A stretch of 23,420 nt of DNA, from positions 1 to 23,420 of IMG/VR virus record IMGVR_UViG_3300034071_000782. One strand, given 5' to 3'. This document shows positions 1-8,121 of the stretch, one piece after another; within the stretch, counting starts at the first letter, position 1; the number at the start of each line of letters is the position of its first letter. The position numbers and the translations under genes are program-made. The notes beneath the pieces were generated by a model. It did no database searches, had not been told where the DNA came from, and saw nothing but the letters and a program-made list of their open reading frames with translations. This DNA comes from a virus.

Positions 1-819
1 TCTGAGAATCTCGGTAACGGTAATGACAACCAGTTCAATGAGATGGCATTCTCAATCGAGAAGGTTCTCGTTGAAGCAAAGTCAAGAGCCCTCAAAGCTG
101 AGTACTCCTTAGAACTCGCTCAGGACCTCAAGGCTATCCACGGTCTAAACGCAGAAGCAGAACTTGCTAACATTCTCTCCACTGAGATCCTCGCTGAGAT
201 CAACAGAGAAGTTATCAGAACCATCTACAAGGTCGCTGAGCAAGGTGCTGCTGTAAATACTGCTACCGCTGGTGTATTTGACCTTGACGTTGATTCCAAC
301 GGTCGTTGGTCTGTTGAGAAGTTCAAGGGTCTACTCTTCCAAATCGAGCGTGATGCTAACGCAATCGCACAAAGAACTCGTAGAGGTAAGGGTAACGTTA
401 TCATGTGTTCTGCTGACGTTGCATCTGCTCTCAGCATGGCTGGTGTACTCGACTACACCCCTGCTCTGAATGCAAACCTCAACGTTGATGACACTGGTAA
501 CACCTTCGCTGGTGTTCTGCTCGGTAAGTTCCGCGTATATATCGACCCATATTCAGCAAACGTATCTGCTAACCAGTACTACGTTGTTGGTTATAAGGGT
601 TCCAGCCCATATGATGCTGGTCTCTTCTACTGCCCATATGTTCCTCTCCAAATGGTTCGTGCCGTTGGTGAGAACACCTTCCAGCCTAAGATTGGCTTTA
701 AGACCAGATATGGTCTTGTTGCTAACCCATTTGCTGAAGGCACCACTCAAGGTCTCGGCAGACTTCAAGTTAACGCAAACCGTTACTACAGAAGAGTTCA
801 AATCAAGAACCTCATGTGA
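1..819 (+). CDS. gp23: Major capsid protein gp23, C-terminal part (5' end outside window)
   Basis: The reading frame is open from base 1, so the gene begins upstream; 272 codons and the TGA stop are visible. In T4, gp23 is the HK97-fold protein that builds the hexamers of the prohead shell and is trimmed by the gp21 protease. The visible part resembles the C-terminal half of T4-type gp23: the EKVLVEAKSRALKAEYS stretch, the helix rich in Ala and Glu, the AQRTRRGKGNVIMCS segment, and the late GENTFQPKIGFKTRYGLV block near the end. Codons are richer in C-ending forms than in most neighbours, as expected for a very highly expressed capsid gene. A strong terminator follows directly. Identity is sure from sequence and from the gp3-UvsY-UvsW context. 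The ATG at 43 is an internal methionine, not the start. Confidence 0.95.
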   Translation, partial: SENLGNGNDNQFNEMAFSIEKVLVEAKSRALKAEYSLELAQDLKAIHGLNAEAELANILSTEILAEINREVIRTIYKVAEQGAAVNTATAGVFDLDVDSNGRWSVEKFKGLLFQIERDANAIAQRTRRGKGNVIMCSADVASALSMAGVLDYTPALNANLNVDDTGNTFAGVLLGKFRVYIDPYSANVSANQYYVVGYKGSSPYDAGLFYCPYVPLQMVRAVGENTFQPKIGFKTRYGLVANPFAEGTTQGLGRLQVNANRYYRRVQIKNLM

Positions 820-838
820 GTCTGGTCACAATTTAATC

Positions 839-865
839 AAGAGACCCGAAAGGGTCTCTTTTTTT
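839..865 (+). terminator. Rho-independent terminator after gp23
   Basis: A 7-bp stem (GAGACCC at 841-847, GGGTCTC at 852-858) closes a GAAA tetraloop and is followed by seven T. The AA at 839-840 can extend the stem against the first T residues. It ends the capsid operon just before the next late promoter. Confidence 0.93.
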
Positions 866-867
866 AT

Positions 868-874
868 CTAAATA
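868..874 (+). promoter_or_regulatory. T4-type late promoter box CTAAATA before gp3
   Basis: CTAAATA matches the cyanophage form of the T4 late -10 box TATAAATA, which is recognised by RNA polymerase carrying gp55. It lies directly after the gp23 terminator and only 11 bases before the gp3 start codon, so the late mRNA should have a very short leader. Confidence 0.75.
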
Positions 875-885
875 GTTAGAAAACA

Positions 886-1449
886 ATGACTACAGGTAAT
901 CTTTATAGTAATCAAATCCAAAATAGAAATTTTCTATCTTCTATTGCATTCAAATTTACTTTGAATAGAGCACGTAAAGTATCATTCTTTTCTAACTCTG
1001 CAAATATACCAGGAATGACTTTAGGTGTTGCAGAGCAACCAACTTATCTAAAAAATATTGATATTCCAGGAGATAAAATAGTATTTCAAGATTTTACTCT
1101 AAGATTTATTGTAGATGAGAATTTAGAAAATTATATGGAGATTCAAAGATGGATGCGTGGTCTTGGATTTCCAGAGTCATTAGAAGAAATTTATAACTTA
1201 CAAAAACAAGATAATACTCAGTTAGGATTTGATAGCAAATCCATGAACATTTATTCTGATGGAACTTTGCAAATTTTGAATAGCAATCAAAGACCACAGT
1301 TTGATGTTATATTTAAAGATATGTTTCCATATGATTTGTCAGAATTAACATTTGATGCTACCAATCCAGATGTAGAATACTTTACTGCAGAGGTATCTTT
1401 CAAGTATACTATTTACGATATATATGACCCAAAAGGAAATAAATTATGA
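886..1449 (+). CDS. gp3: gp3-like tail completion / sheath stabiliser protein
   Basis: 187 residues; T4 gp3 is about 176. In T4, gp3 caps the tip of the tail tube and sheath. The sequence opens with a short polar N-terminus followed by a beta-rich domain with FLSSIAFKFTLNRARKVSFF near residues 15-34, NIPGMTLG, and the RWMRGLGFPESL segment near residues 89-100. These match what I remember of cyanophage proteins annotated gp3, which share the tail-tube fold with gp19. Position right after gp23 and before UvsY is the usual cyanophage order. It is expressed from the late box at 868-874. The start ATG is the first in frame after the terminator; no Shine-Dalgarno is obvious. The stop overlaps the uvsY start as ATGA. 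A tail-tube-like paralogue is the main alternative. Confidence 0.8.
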   Translation: MTTGNLYSNQIQNRNFLSSIAFKFTLNRARKVSFFSNSANIPGMTLGVAEQPTYLKNIDIPGDKIVFQDFTLRFIVDENLENYMEIQRWMRGLGFPESLEEIYNLQKQDNTQLGFDSKSMNIYSDGTLQILNSNQRPQFDVIFKDMFPYDLSELTFDATNPDVEYFTAEVSFKYTIYDIYDPKGNKL

Positions 1450-1883
1450 TTCTTGACCTTGAACAAATCCAACAAATGTGGGAAAAGGATGCTCACATTG
1501 ATATGGATAACTTACATACTGAATCAATTAATGTTCCGTTGTTACATGCTAAATACTTTGAGATTTACAACAATGTAATTCTTCTTAAAAAGAAAGCAGA
1601 ACAACAAAGAAAAAATATTCGTCACGAGCGTTATGAATATTTTACTGGTAAAGCAGACCCAGAAGTTTACGTAGAATATCCCTTCCCTAAAAAAATTAGA
1701 GATAAAGATACTCTTCAAAAATACTTGGATGCAGATGAAAAGTTGTCTCAAATTAGTTTAAAAGTTGAGTATTACGAAACAATTTTAAACTACTTAGAAA
1801 GTATTCTAAAGGTAATTCAAAACAGAACATACCAAATAAAGAATGCTATTGAATTCTTAAAATTCCAAGCAGGATATGGTTGA
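1446..1883 (+). CDS. uvsY: UvsY recombination mediator
   Basis: 145 residues, close to T4 UvsY (137). In T4, UvsY is a ring-forming protein that helps load the UvsX recombinase onto single-stranded DNA covered by gp32. Shared features with the T4 protein are a D-containing N-terminus (EKDAHID), the RxxYxxGKADP element near residues 58-70, and a C-terminal helical segment (YYETILNYLESILKVIQN) running into IKNAIEFLKFQAG, which parallels the T4 ending IKHIQDMRAFEAG. It is rich in Lys, Glu and Tyr and mostly helical. The gene is translationally coupled at both ends: ATGA with gp3 and an 8-base overlap with uvsW. Gene order uvsY-uvsW is the cyanophage arrangement and is reversed relative to T4. 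Confidence 0.92.
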   Translation: MILDLEQIQQMWEKDAHIDMDNLHTESINVPLLHAKYFEIYNNVILLKKKAEQQRKNIRHERYEYFTGKADPEVYVEYPFPKKIRDKDTLQKYLDADEKLSQISLKVEYYETILNYLESILKVIQNRTYQIKNAIEFLKFQAGYG

Positions 1884-3348
1884 TAACTTTGATCTTTTGA
1901 TTTCAAAATCAAACGAAGTATATTTAAAAATTACATGTGAACCCCACATAGAATATGAATTAAGGGACTATTTTAAATTTGAAGTCCCTAATGCAAAATT
2001 TATGCCTCAATATAGAGGTAGAAATTGGAATGGAGAAATACATTTATTTGATATTAGAACCAAACAACTCTACGTAGGTTTATTAGATAAATTAATTTCT
2101 TTTTGTGGTAATTATAATTACAATTACAAATTTGAAGATAATAAATTCTATGGGATGCCATTTGAAGTTAATGATGGCATTTCATATGAAGGTGTCAAAG
2201 ATTATATGAAATCTATTTGTTCTCATGTTCCTAGAGATTATCAAATAGAGGGAGTATACGATGCTCTAAAACATAATAGAAAATTATTGATAAGTCCCAC
2301 TGCATCTGGCAAATCTTTGATGATTTACTCTCTCGTAAGATATTATGTGGAGAGAGGGCAAAAAATTCTTGTAGTTGTTCCAACGACATCTCTTGTAGAG
2401 CAGATGTACAAAGATTTTGAGGATTATAGTTGGGATGCTTCATCGTACTGTCACAAAATTTATTCTGGTAGGGAAAAAACTAATAACTCTCCAGTAACAA
2501 TTACTACTTGGCAATCAATTTATAAACTTGAAAGAGGTTTCTTTGAAGACTTTGATGTTGTAATTGGCGATGAAGCTCATTTATTTAAATCTAAATCATT
2601 AATACAAATCATGACAAAGCTACATCATGCAAAGTATAGATTTGGATTTACAGGAACTTTAGATGGAACCCAAACTCATAAATGGGTCCTTGAAGGATTA
2701 TTTGGTCCATCTTATAAAATTATAAGAACTTCAGAGTTGATGGAGAAAGGGCACGTATCAAAATTAGATATTAGATGTTTAGTATTAAAGCATAAACCAA
2801 GAATATTTGCAACATATGAAGATGAAGTTCAATTTATAATTTCTCATGATAAAAGGAATAATTTTATTAAAAATTTATCCCTAGATCTAAAAGGCAATAC
2901 TCTTATTTTATTCTCAAGGGTTGAGACTCATGGAAAACCTTTGTATGAATTAATATATAATGCTAAAAAAGCAAATAGAAAAGTATTTTTTATTCATGGT
3001 GGTGTTGATACTGAAGAGAGAGAACTTGTTAGAGAAATAACGGAACGAGAAGAAGATGCAATCATTATTGCTTCATATGGTGTATTTTCTACAGGAATAA
3101 ATATAAGAAACCTACACAATGTAATTTTTGCCTCTCCGAGTAAGTCTAGAATTCGTAATCTCCAATCTATCGGAAGAGTTCTTAGGAAGGGTAAAAATAA
3201 AACTAAAGCAATGTTATATGACATATCTGATGATTGCACATATAATTCAAGAAAAAATTATACTTTGAATCATTTAATAGAAAGAATTAAAATTTATAAT
3301 GAAGAAAAGTTTAATTATGAAATAATAACAATTAACTTAAAGGAATAA
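1876..3348 (+). CDS. uvsW: UvsW RNA/DNA and branched-DNA helicase
   Basis: 490 residues, near the T4 UvsW length (about 500). It is an SF2 helicase that in T4 unwinds R-loops at origins and branched recombination intermediates, switching replication from origin to recombination initiation. Visible motifs: PTASGKS at 141-147 (motif I), VVPT near 167-170, DEAH at 232-235 (motif II), FTGT at 258-261 (motif III), SYGVFSTGIN near 400-409 (motif V) and QSIGRVLRKG at 430-439 (motif VI, arginine finger). The first 100 residues correspond to the small UvsW N-terminal DNA-binding domain (YRGRNWNGEIHLFD). The start overlaps uvsY, and an Sm-like gene follows two bases after the stop. AT-rich codons match the neighbours. 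Confidence 0.96.
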   Translation: MVDNFDLLISKSNEVYLKITCEPHIEYELRDYFKFEVPNAKFMPQYRGRNWNGEIHLFDIRTKQLYVGLLDKLISFCGNYNYNYKFEDNKFYGMPFEVNDGISYEGVKDYMKSICSHVPRDYQIEGVYDALKHNRKLLISPTASGKSLMIYSLVRYYVERGQKILVVVPTTSLVEQMYKDFEDYSWDASSYCHKIYSGREKTNNSPVTITTWQSIYKLERGFFEDFDVVIGDEAHLFKSKSLIQIMTKLHHAKYRFGFTGTLDGTQTHKWVLEGLFGPSYKIIRTSELMEKGHVSKLDIRCLVLKHKPRIFATYEDEVQFIISHDKRNNFIKNLSLDLKGNTLILFSRVETHGKPLYELIYNAKKANRKVFFIHGGVDTEERELVREITEREEDAIIIASYGVFSTGINIRNLHNVIFASPSKSRIRNLQSIGRVLRKGKNKTKAMLYDISDDCTYNSRKNYTLNHLIERIKIYNEEKFNYEIITINLKE

Positions 3349-3350
3349 TT

Positions 3351-3758
3351 ATGGAAGACGATTTTTATGCAACAGTTAAGTTAAAAAGTGGAGAAGAGAT
3401 ATTTTCAAAAGTAATGCCTTGCTTTGAACAAGACAAAACCTTATTACTCATAACACATCCAATTACAGTATCTGAAATTACAACTAGAAAAGGAGTAACT
3501 GGATATAAATTAGAACCCTGGTTAAAAACAACTAAGGAAGATATGTTTATTCTTGATATGGATGATGTCCTTACACTAAGCGAATCAAAGGACGTTGAAA
3601 TGATTATTATGTATCAATCATGGATTAGAGAATCTACTGATTTTGATCCTAAAGATAATCCTCACGGTATTAGAAAAAAAATTAATAGAAAGATGGGATA
3701 TATCTCTAATGTTAATGATGCTAAAGAGATATTAGAAAAACTCTATAAAAATAGTTAA
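3351..3758 (+). CDS. Sm-like (LSm/Hfq-type fold) protein, paralogue A
   Basis: 135 residues. The N-terminal 75 residues look like an Sm fold: a first strand with ATVKLKSGEEIFSKV (Sm1-like xLKxGxxI), a central TLLLITHPITV strand pair, the marker YKLEPWL, and a last strand FILDMDDVLTLSE (Sm2-like). Three other genes in this window (15027, 19227, 19579) share this pattern of G-E/G-x-I, P and P-W. Sm-like proteins of cyanophage origin are known from marine metagenomic structural work; they form rings, and RNA binding is inferred from fold. The last 50 residues (helical, basic, RKKINRKMG) are an extra tail missing from the others. It is the last gene of the late operon that starts at 868. Function unproven. 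Confidence 0.62.
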   Translation: MEDDFYATVKLKSGEEIFSKVMPCFEQDKTLLLITHPITVSEITTRKGVTGYKLEPWLKTTKEDMFILDMDDVLTLSESKDVEMIIMYQSWIRESTDFDPKDNPHGIRKKINRKMGYISNVNDAKEILEKLYKNS

Positions 3759-3809
3759 TATATAAACTTGAAAGCGCAACAATGCTATTATACCCATTTT
3801 TGGATACCT

Positions 3810-3849
3810 CTGTCAAGCCTTGATTCTTCTCGTATAATAGTGTTATAAT
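3810..3849 (+). promoter_or_regulatory. Tandem sigma70-type promoters before gp55
   Basis: Two perfect TATAAT hexamers lie at 3833-3838 and 3844-3849. The first has CTGTCA (4 of 6 to TTGACA) at 3810-3815 with a 17-base spacer; the second has TTGATT (4 of 6) at 3820-3825 with an 18-base spacer. The 115-base gap before gp55 is among the longest in the window. This is a plausible early promoter pair for the host RNA polymerase, giving starts near 3845 and 3856. Confidence 0.7.
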
Positions 3850-3873
3850 TTGAACAATTAATAAAGTTATTTT

Positions 3874-4368
3874 ATGGGTATCCAGGCAGTGCCTAAAAGA
3901 AAGAGATCAATTCACTACGTTAATAACAAGGAATTTCTTTTAGCTTTGATTGAGTATAGAAAGCAGTTGAGTGCAGCTCAAGAGCGTGGAGATCCTAAAC
4001 CACAAATTACAAATTATTTGGGAGAGTGCTTTTTAAAAATAGCAACTCATCTATCATTTAAACCTAATTTTGTCAATTACATCTTTAAAGATGATATGAT
4101 TTCTGATGGCATAGAAAATTGTGTGATGTACATTCATAATTTTGATCCAGAGAAATCTCAAAATCCCTTTGCTTATTTTACTCAGATTATACACTATGCT
4201 TTTTTGCGTAGAATTCAAAAAGAGAAAAAGCAATTAGAAATTAAAAATAAAATTTTGGAAAGGACTGGATTTGATGAAGTCTTTTTTGATGATAACCTCA
4301 TTGACGGTATGAATTATTCTGACTATAATTCCATTAAGGATAATATTCATTCCAAATCTAGATATTGA
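3874..4368 (+). CDS. gp55: Late transcription sigma factor gp55
   Basis: 164 residues (T4 gp55 is 185). gp55 is a minimal sigma70-family factor that binds host RNA polymerase and recognises the late -10 box; in T4 it also contacts the gp45 clamp, which acts as mobile activator. Recognisable blocks are HYVNNKEFLLALIEYRK near residues 14-30, the DMISDGIENCVMYIHNFDP segment near 74-92, and NPFAYFTQIIHYAFLRRIQKEKK near 97-119, which corresponds to the sigma region 2-like helices (T4: [23 protein letters not shown]). The C-terminus is acidic, then basic. The expected gp45-binding tail is not obvious. It has its own tandem promoters upstream, and no Shine-Dalgarno before ATG 3874. Its product should fire the CTAAATA boxes at 868, 8224 and 18926. 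Confidence 0.95.
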   Translation: MGIQAVPKRKRSIHYVNNKEFLLALIEYRKQLSAAQERGDPKPQITNYLGECFLKIATHLSFKPNFVNYIFKDDMISDGIENCVMYIHNFDPEKSQNPFAYFTQIIHYAFLRRIQKEKKQLEIKNKILERTGFDEVFFDDNLIDGMNYSDYNSIKDNIHSKSRY

Positions 4369-5411
4369 TGAAAGTAGCAATTATTACAGACCAACATTTT
4401 GGTGCTCGTAAAAACTCTAAACTTTTTCATGATTATTTTTTAAAATTTTATAATGATATCTTTTTCCCAACCCTAATCAAAAATGGTATTAAAACCGTTG
4501 TAGATATGGGAGATACTTTTGATAGTAGAAAGGGAATTGATTTTGCTGCTCTTGCATGGGCAAAAGATAATTATTACGACAATTTAGAAAAAATTGGAGT
4601 TACTGTTCATACAATAGTTGGTAATCATACAGCATATTACAAGAATACTAATGAGATTAATGCTGTAGATCTTCTTTTAAGAGAATATGAAAACGTAAAG
4701 GTATATTCCAAACCAACAGAAGTACAACTTGATAAACTCAAAGTTCTTTTTATTCCTTGGATTAATGAAGGAAATTTTGAGGAAACATTTAAAACAGTAA
4801 AATCTACGAATTGTACATGTGCTATGGGGCATCTTGAACTTTCTGGATTTCCACCATACCGTGGTTTTACTATGCAAGAAGGTATGGATTCTAAGTTGTT
4901 TGATAAATTTGAATTAGTTTTTTCTGGACATTACCACACTCGCTCTGATAATGGTAAGGTTTTTTACTTGGGTAATCCATACGAAATATACTCTAATGAT
5001 ATTGGAGATACTCGTGGATTTCATATTTTTGACACAGAAACTCGTTCTTTACAGTCAGTAAATAATCCTTATACGATGCATGAAACAATTTATTATGATG
5101 ATAATAATTATCAAACATTTGATGTAAGAAATTATGAAAATAAAATTGTAAAATTGATAGTCAAGAAAAAGACAGATGAAAAAAAATTTGAAAAATTTAT
5201 TGACAAACTTTATCTAACAAATATTGCAGAATTAAAAATTGTAGAATCTTTCGCAGACTCGACAACTTTAAATGAAGAATATGATTTAGAATCGGAAGAT
5301 ACAGTATCTATTTTAAATAAGTATGTTGATGATTTTGAAGACTCAATAAATAAAGCATCTGTAAAAAGAATCATTCAACAAGTATATAAACAAGCTTGTG
5401 AGTTAATCTAA
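4368..5411 (+). CDS. gp47: Recombination endonuclease subunit gp47 (Mre11-type)
   Basis: 347 residues (T4 gp47: 339). It is the nuclease subunit of the gp46/gp47 (Rad50/Mre11-like) complex that resects double-strand ends for recombination-dependent replication. The metallophosphoesterase motifs are complete: D8-Q-H10, GDTFD with D49, GNH at 85-87, H155 in MGHLE, and GHYH at 187-190. I chose ATG 4368, which overlaps the gp55 stop as TGATG; the frame is open one codon further up at a TTG, which is a less likely start. The C-terminal 130 residues are the capping region that contacts the gp46 ATPase. DUF3110 and gp46 genes follow in the same operon. Confidence 0.96.
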   Translation: MKVAIITDQHFGARKNSKLFHDYFLKFYNDIFFPTLIKNGIKTVVDMGDTFDSRKGIDFAALAWAKDNYYDNLEKIGVTVHTIVGNHTAYYKNTNEINAVDLLLREYENVKVYSKPTEVQLDKLKVLFIPWINEGNFEETFKTVKSTNCTCAMGHLELSGFPPYRGFTMQEGMDSKLFDKFELVFSGHYHTRSDNGKVFYLGNPYEIYSNDIGDTRGFHIFDTETRSLQSVNNPYTMHETIYYDDNNYQTFDVRNYENKIVKLIVKKKTDEKKFEKFIDKLYLTNIAELKIVESFADSTTLNEEYDLESEDTVSILNKYVDDFEDSINKASVKRIIQQVYKQACELI

Positions 5412-5412
5412 C

Positions 5413-5682
5413 ATGTACATTCTTACTTTAGAAGGTAGAGAAGAGCAAGGTGCTTATTCTGTAACCAACCAAAAAGGTCAACAAATTCTTTACCTCTTTG
5501 AAGAAGAAGACGATGCTGTAAGATTTGCAATGATGTTAGAAGAAGATGATTATCCATCACTAGTAGTGATTGAAATAGATGATGATTTAATTATAAAAAC
5601 ATGCGAAATTAATCGCTATGAATATGCAATTATTACTGCAAATGACATTGTAATTCCTCCAGAACAAAATGATATTATTTGA
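5413..5682 (+). CDS. DUF3110-type small acidic protein
   Basis: 89 residues, strongly acidic. The pattern YILTLEGREEQGAYSV, then LYLFEEEDDAVRFAMMLEEDDYPSLVV, matches the remembered signature of DUF3110, a family known mainly from cyanobacteria and their phages (FED-DDA-RYA-LE-DFP-P). No catalytic motif is visible and the function is unknown. It starts one base after the gp47 stop and overlaps gp46 by 14 bases, so it is translated together with the two nuclease subunits. A host origin is likely but inferred from family distribution only. Confidence 0.75.
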   Translation: MYILTLEGREEQGAYSVTNQKGQQILYLFEEEDDAVRFAMMLEEDDYPSLVVIEIDDDLIIKTCEINRYEYAIITANDIVIPPEQNDII

Positions 5683-7381
5683 AAAAATTCGCTATAAAAA
5701 CTTTTTAAGCACTGGTAATCAATTTACTGAAATTGACCTAGCAAAGTCACCCACCACTTTAATTATTGGTAACAATGGATCTGGAAAAAGTACGATCCTT
5801 GATGCCTTGACTTTTTCTTTGTTTGGAAAATCTTTTAGGGGCGTTAACAAACCACAATTAATTAATTCTGTAAATGAAAAAGATTGTTTGGTTGAAATTG
5901 AATTTAAAATAGGAACTAATGCTTGGAAGATTGTTAGGGGTCTTAAACCTACGATTTTTGAAATTTATAAAAATGGCGAACTTTTAAATCAAGAAGCTGC
6001 TAGTAAAGACCAGCAAACTTGGTTGGAAAGTATTGTTCTAAAAATGAACTACAAGTCTTTTACTCAAATTGTTATTTTGGGTAGTAGCAATTTTGTTCCT
6101 TTTATGCAGTTGGCAGCAGCAACTAGAAGAGAAGTCATTGAAGACCTTTTGGATATTAAAATCTTTTCATCAATGAATTCTGTCTTAAAGGATAGAGTTA
6201 AAACGTGTAGAGATGAAATTAAAAATTTGGAATATAAAAGAGAATCTATTCAAGATAAACTTAACATGCAAAAAAGTTTTATCGAACAGATTGAAAATAT
6301 TGGAAAGAAAGATATTGAAAATAAAAATAATGTAATTAAAAATATAAGAGAAGAAAATGAAAAATTGCTGACTGACTCTCTTACTTTAGAAGATTCTTTA
6401 GTTAAAAAACAAGAGCAATTAGTTGAATTTTCTGGTGCAAATGATAAGTTGCGTAAACTTGGCAATTTAAAGGGAAAGTTATCTCAAAAAATCACAACTG
6501 TAATAGAAGACCACAAGTTCTTTACTAGTAATACGGTTTGCCCAACTTGTACTCAATCTATTGAAGAGGATTTTAGGATAAATAAAATTAGTGACGCCCA
6601 AAATAGAGCAAAAGAGTTGCAGTCTGGTTACAAAGAACTAGAGGAGGCAATTAAAGAGGAGGAAGATCGAGAGCGTCACTTTACTTCACTATCTAAAGAG
6701 GTAACTAACCTAACGCATGAAATTTCTCAAATCAATACTAAGATCTCTGGATACCAAAGACAAATCGGGGACCTTGAACAGGAAATTCAAACTATTACCA
6801 ATCAACTTAAAAACAGAAATACTGAACACGAAAAATTAAAAGAGTTAGAAGACCAATATGAAGAATTGTGTAAAGAGACCGATTCTAAAAAAGATCTTTT
6901 AATTAATTATAATTTTGTATCAGAGTTATTAAAGGATGGTGGAGTAAAAACTCAAATTATTAAAAAGTACTTGCCAGTAATTAATACACAGGTAAATAAG
7001 TACTTACAGATGATGGAGTTTTTTATTAACTTTAAACTTGACGAAGAATTTAATGAGTCCATTGAATCTCCGATTCATGATGACTTTTCATATACTTCTT
7101 TTAGTGAAGGTGAAAGAATGAGAATTGATTTGGCTTTACTTTTTACTTGGATAGAAATTGCAAAAATTAAAAATTCTTTGAATTGCAATTTAATTATATT
7201 TGATGAGACTTTTGATTCTTCTTTGGATACATTTGGCACAGATGAATTTATGAAAATTATTCGTTATGTTATTAAAGATGCGAATACTTTTGTAATCTCT
7301 CACAAAGAAGGTATGAGGGATAAATTTTCTGAAGTCTTAAAATTTGAAAAAATTAAAGGATTTAGTAAAGTATCATTATGA
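5669..7381 (+). CDS. gp46: Recombination endonuclease subunit gp46 (Rad50-type ATPase)
   Basis: 570 residues (T4 gp46: 560). SMC/Rad50-like ATPase that partners gp47. Domains in order: N-terminal ATPase half with Walker A GNNGSGKST at 34-42; Q-loop region near FTQIVILGSSNF (about 131-142); a long coiled coil rich in Glu and Lys from about 180 to 410; a zinc hook CPTC at 291-294 in the middle of the coil; the ABC signature SFSEGERMRIDLALL near 475-490; and Walker B IIFDETFDSSLD with D512 and E513. The switch histidine lies in VISHKEGMRD near the end. The start overlaps the preceding gene by 14 bases and the stop overlaps the epimerase gene as ATGA. Confidence 0.97.
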   Translation: MILFEKIRYKNFLSTGNQFTEIDLAKSPTTLIIGNNGSGKSTILDALTFSLFGKSFRGVNKPQLINSVNEKDCLVEIEFKIGTNAWKIVRGLKPTIFEIYKNGELLNQEAASKDQQTWLESIVLKMNYKSFTQIVILGSSNFVPFMQLAAATRREVIEDLLDIKIFSSMNSVLKDRVKTCRDEIKNLEYKRESIQDKLNMQKSFIEQIENIGKKDIENKNNVIKNIREENEKLLTDSLTLEDSLVKKQEQLVEFSGANDKLRKLGNLKGKLSQKITTVIEDHKFFTSNTVCPTCTQSIEEDFRINKISDAQNRAKELQSGYKELEEAIKEEEDRERHFTSLSKEVTNLTHEISQINTKISGYQRQIGDLEQEIQTITNQLKNRNTEHEKLKELEDQYEELCKETDSKKDLLINYNFVSELLKDGGVKTQIIKKYLPVINTQVNKYLQMMEFFINFKLDEEFNESIESPIHDDFSYTSFSEGERMRIDLALLFTWIEIAKIKNSLNCNLIIFDETFDSSLDTFGTDEFMKIIRYVIKDANTFVISHKEGMRDKFSEVLKFEKIKGFSKVSL

Positions 7382-8121
7382 AAGTTTTAATTACTGGGCA
7401 TAGGGGATTTATAGGAAGGAATGTGTTTGCTGATTGGCAAACTACTCATAATCATTTAGTTGTGGGAATGGATTTTCCATATGATATTGAGAATTTTGTT
7501 GAAGATAATTATGATTTAGTCATTCATCTTGCAGCGTTTGCAAATATCAGAGAGAGTCTAGAAAATCCACAAAAGTTTTATGAGAATAATGTAGTAAAAT
7601 CTAAAAAACTTTTTGACTGGTGTAGAGAAACAAATACTAGACTTTTATATGCGTCTTCAAGTGCAGTAGAAGAAGATTATTGGGAGAATCCTTATGCGAT
7701 GACAAAATGGATTAATGAACAAATGGCACCTCCAAATTCAGTTGGGATGAGGTTTACTACAGTTTATGGTCCAGATAGTCGTTCTGATATGATGTATAGA
7801 ATGCTTGAAGATAAAACTGCAACCTATGTTACCAATCATAAACGAGATTGGATTCATGTTAAAGATGTTTGTCGAGCAATTCGTTATCTTGTCAGTAGTT
7901 CTATCTGTGGTCCAGTTCCTGTTGGGTCTGGTAAATCTGTTTATGTTAAAGACTTGGCAGAAAAAATGGGAATGGGTCACCTACCAGTTAGAGAACTGAC
8001 CCCAGGGGAAAGACAAGACAACGTGGCAGATACTACAATCCTAACTAGTATTGGATGGTTCCCAACCATTAACGTTCTGGATACAATCAATGAACACCCC
8101 CAATTGGCAACACCACTCTAA
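7378..8121 (+). CDS. Short NAD(P)-dependent epimerase/dehydratase (extended SDR)
   Basis: 247 residues. A Rossmann-fold member of the nucleotide-sugar epimerase/dehydratase family. Visible: the nucleotide-binding GHRGFIG near 7-13 (TGxxGxxG), HLAAFANIRES near 50-60 (HLAA), the SSSAV segment at 93-97 supplying the catalytic serine, and YAMTK at 106-110 with the catalytic Tyr106 and Lys110. RFTTVYGPDSR near 125-135 is the usual RxxNVYGP-type element. It is clearly shorter than bacterial members (about 310-330), so the C-terminal substrate domain is reduced. The substrate cannot be told; nucleotide-sugar modification of host or virion glycans is an inference. It lies between gp46 and the next terminator as a likely auxiliary metabolic gene from a bacterial source. 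Confidence 0.85.
   Translation: MKVLITGHRGFIGRNVFADWQTTHNHLVVGMDFPYDIENFVEDNYDLVIHLAAFANIRESLENPQKFYENNVVKSKKLFDWCRETNTRLLYASSSAVEEDYWENPYAMTKWINEQMAPPNSVGMRFTTVYGPDSRSDMMYRMLEDKTATYVTNHKRDWIHVKDVCRAIRYLVSSSICGPVPVGSGKSVYVKDLAEKMGMGHLPVRELTPGERQDNVADTTILTSIGWFPTINVLDTINEHPQLATPL

Noticed and set aside
470-871. 133-codon frame inside gp23 running through the terminator
   Set aside because: Shadow of the capsid frame and translated through the terminator stem.
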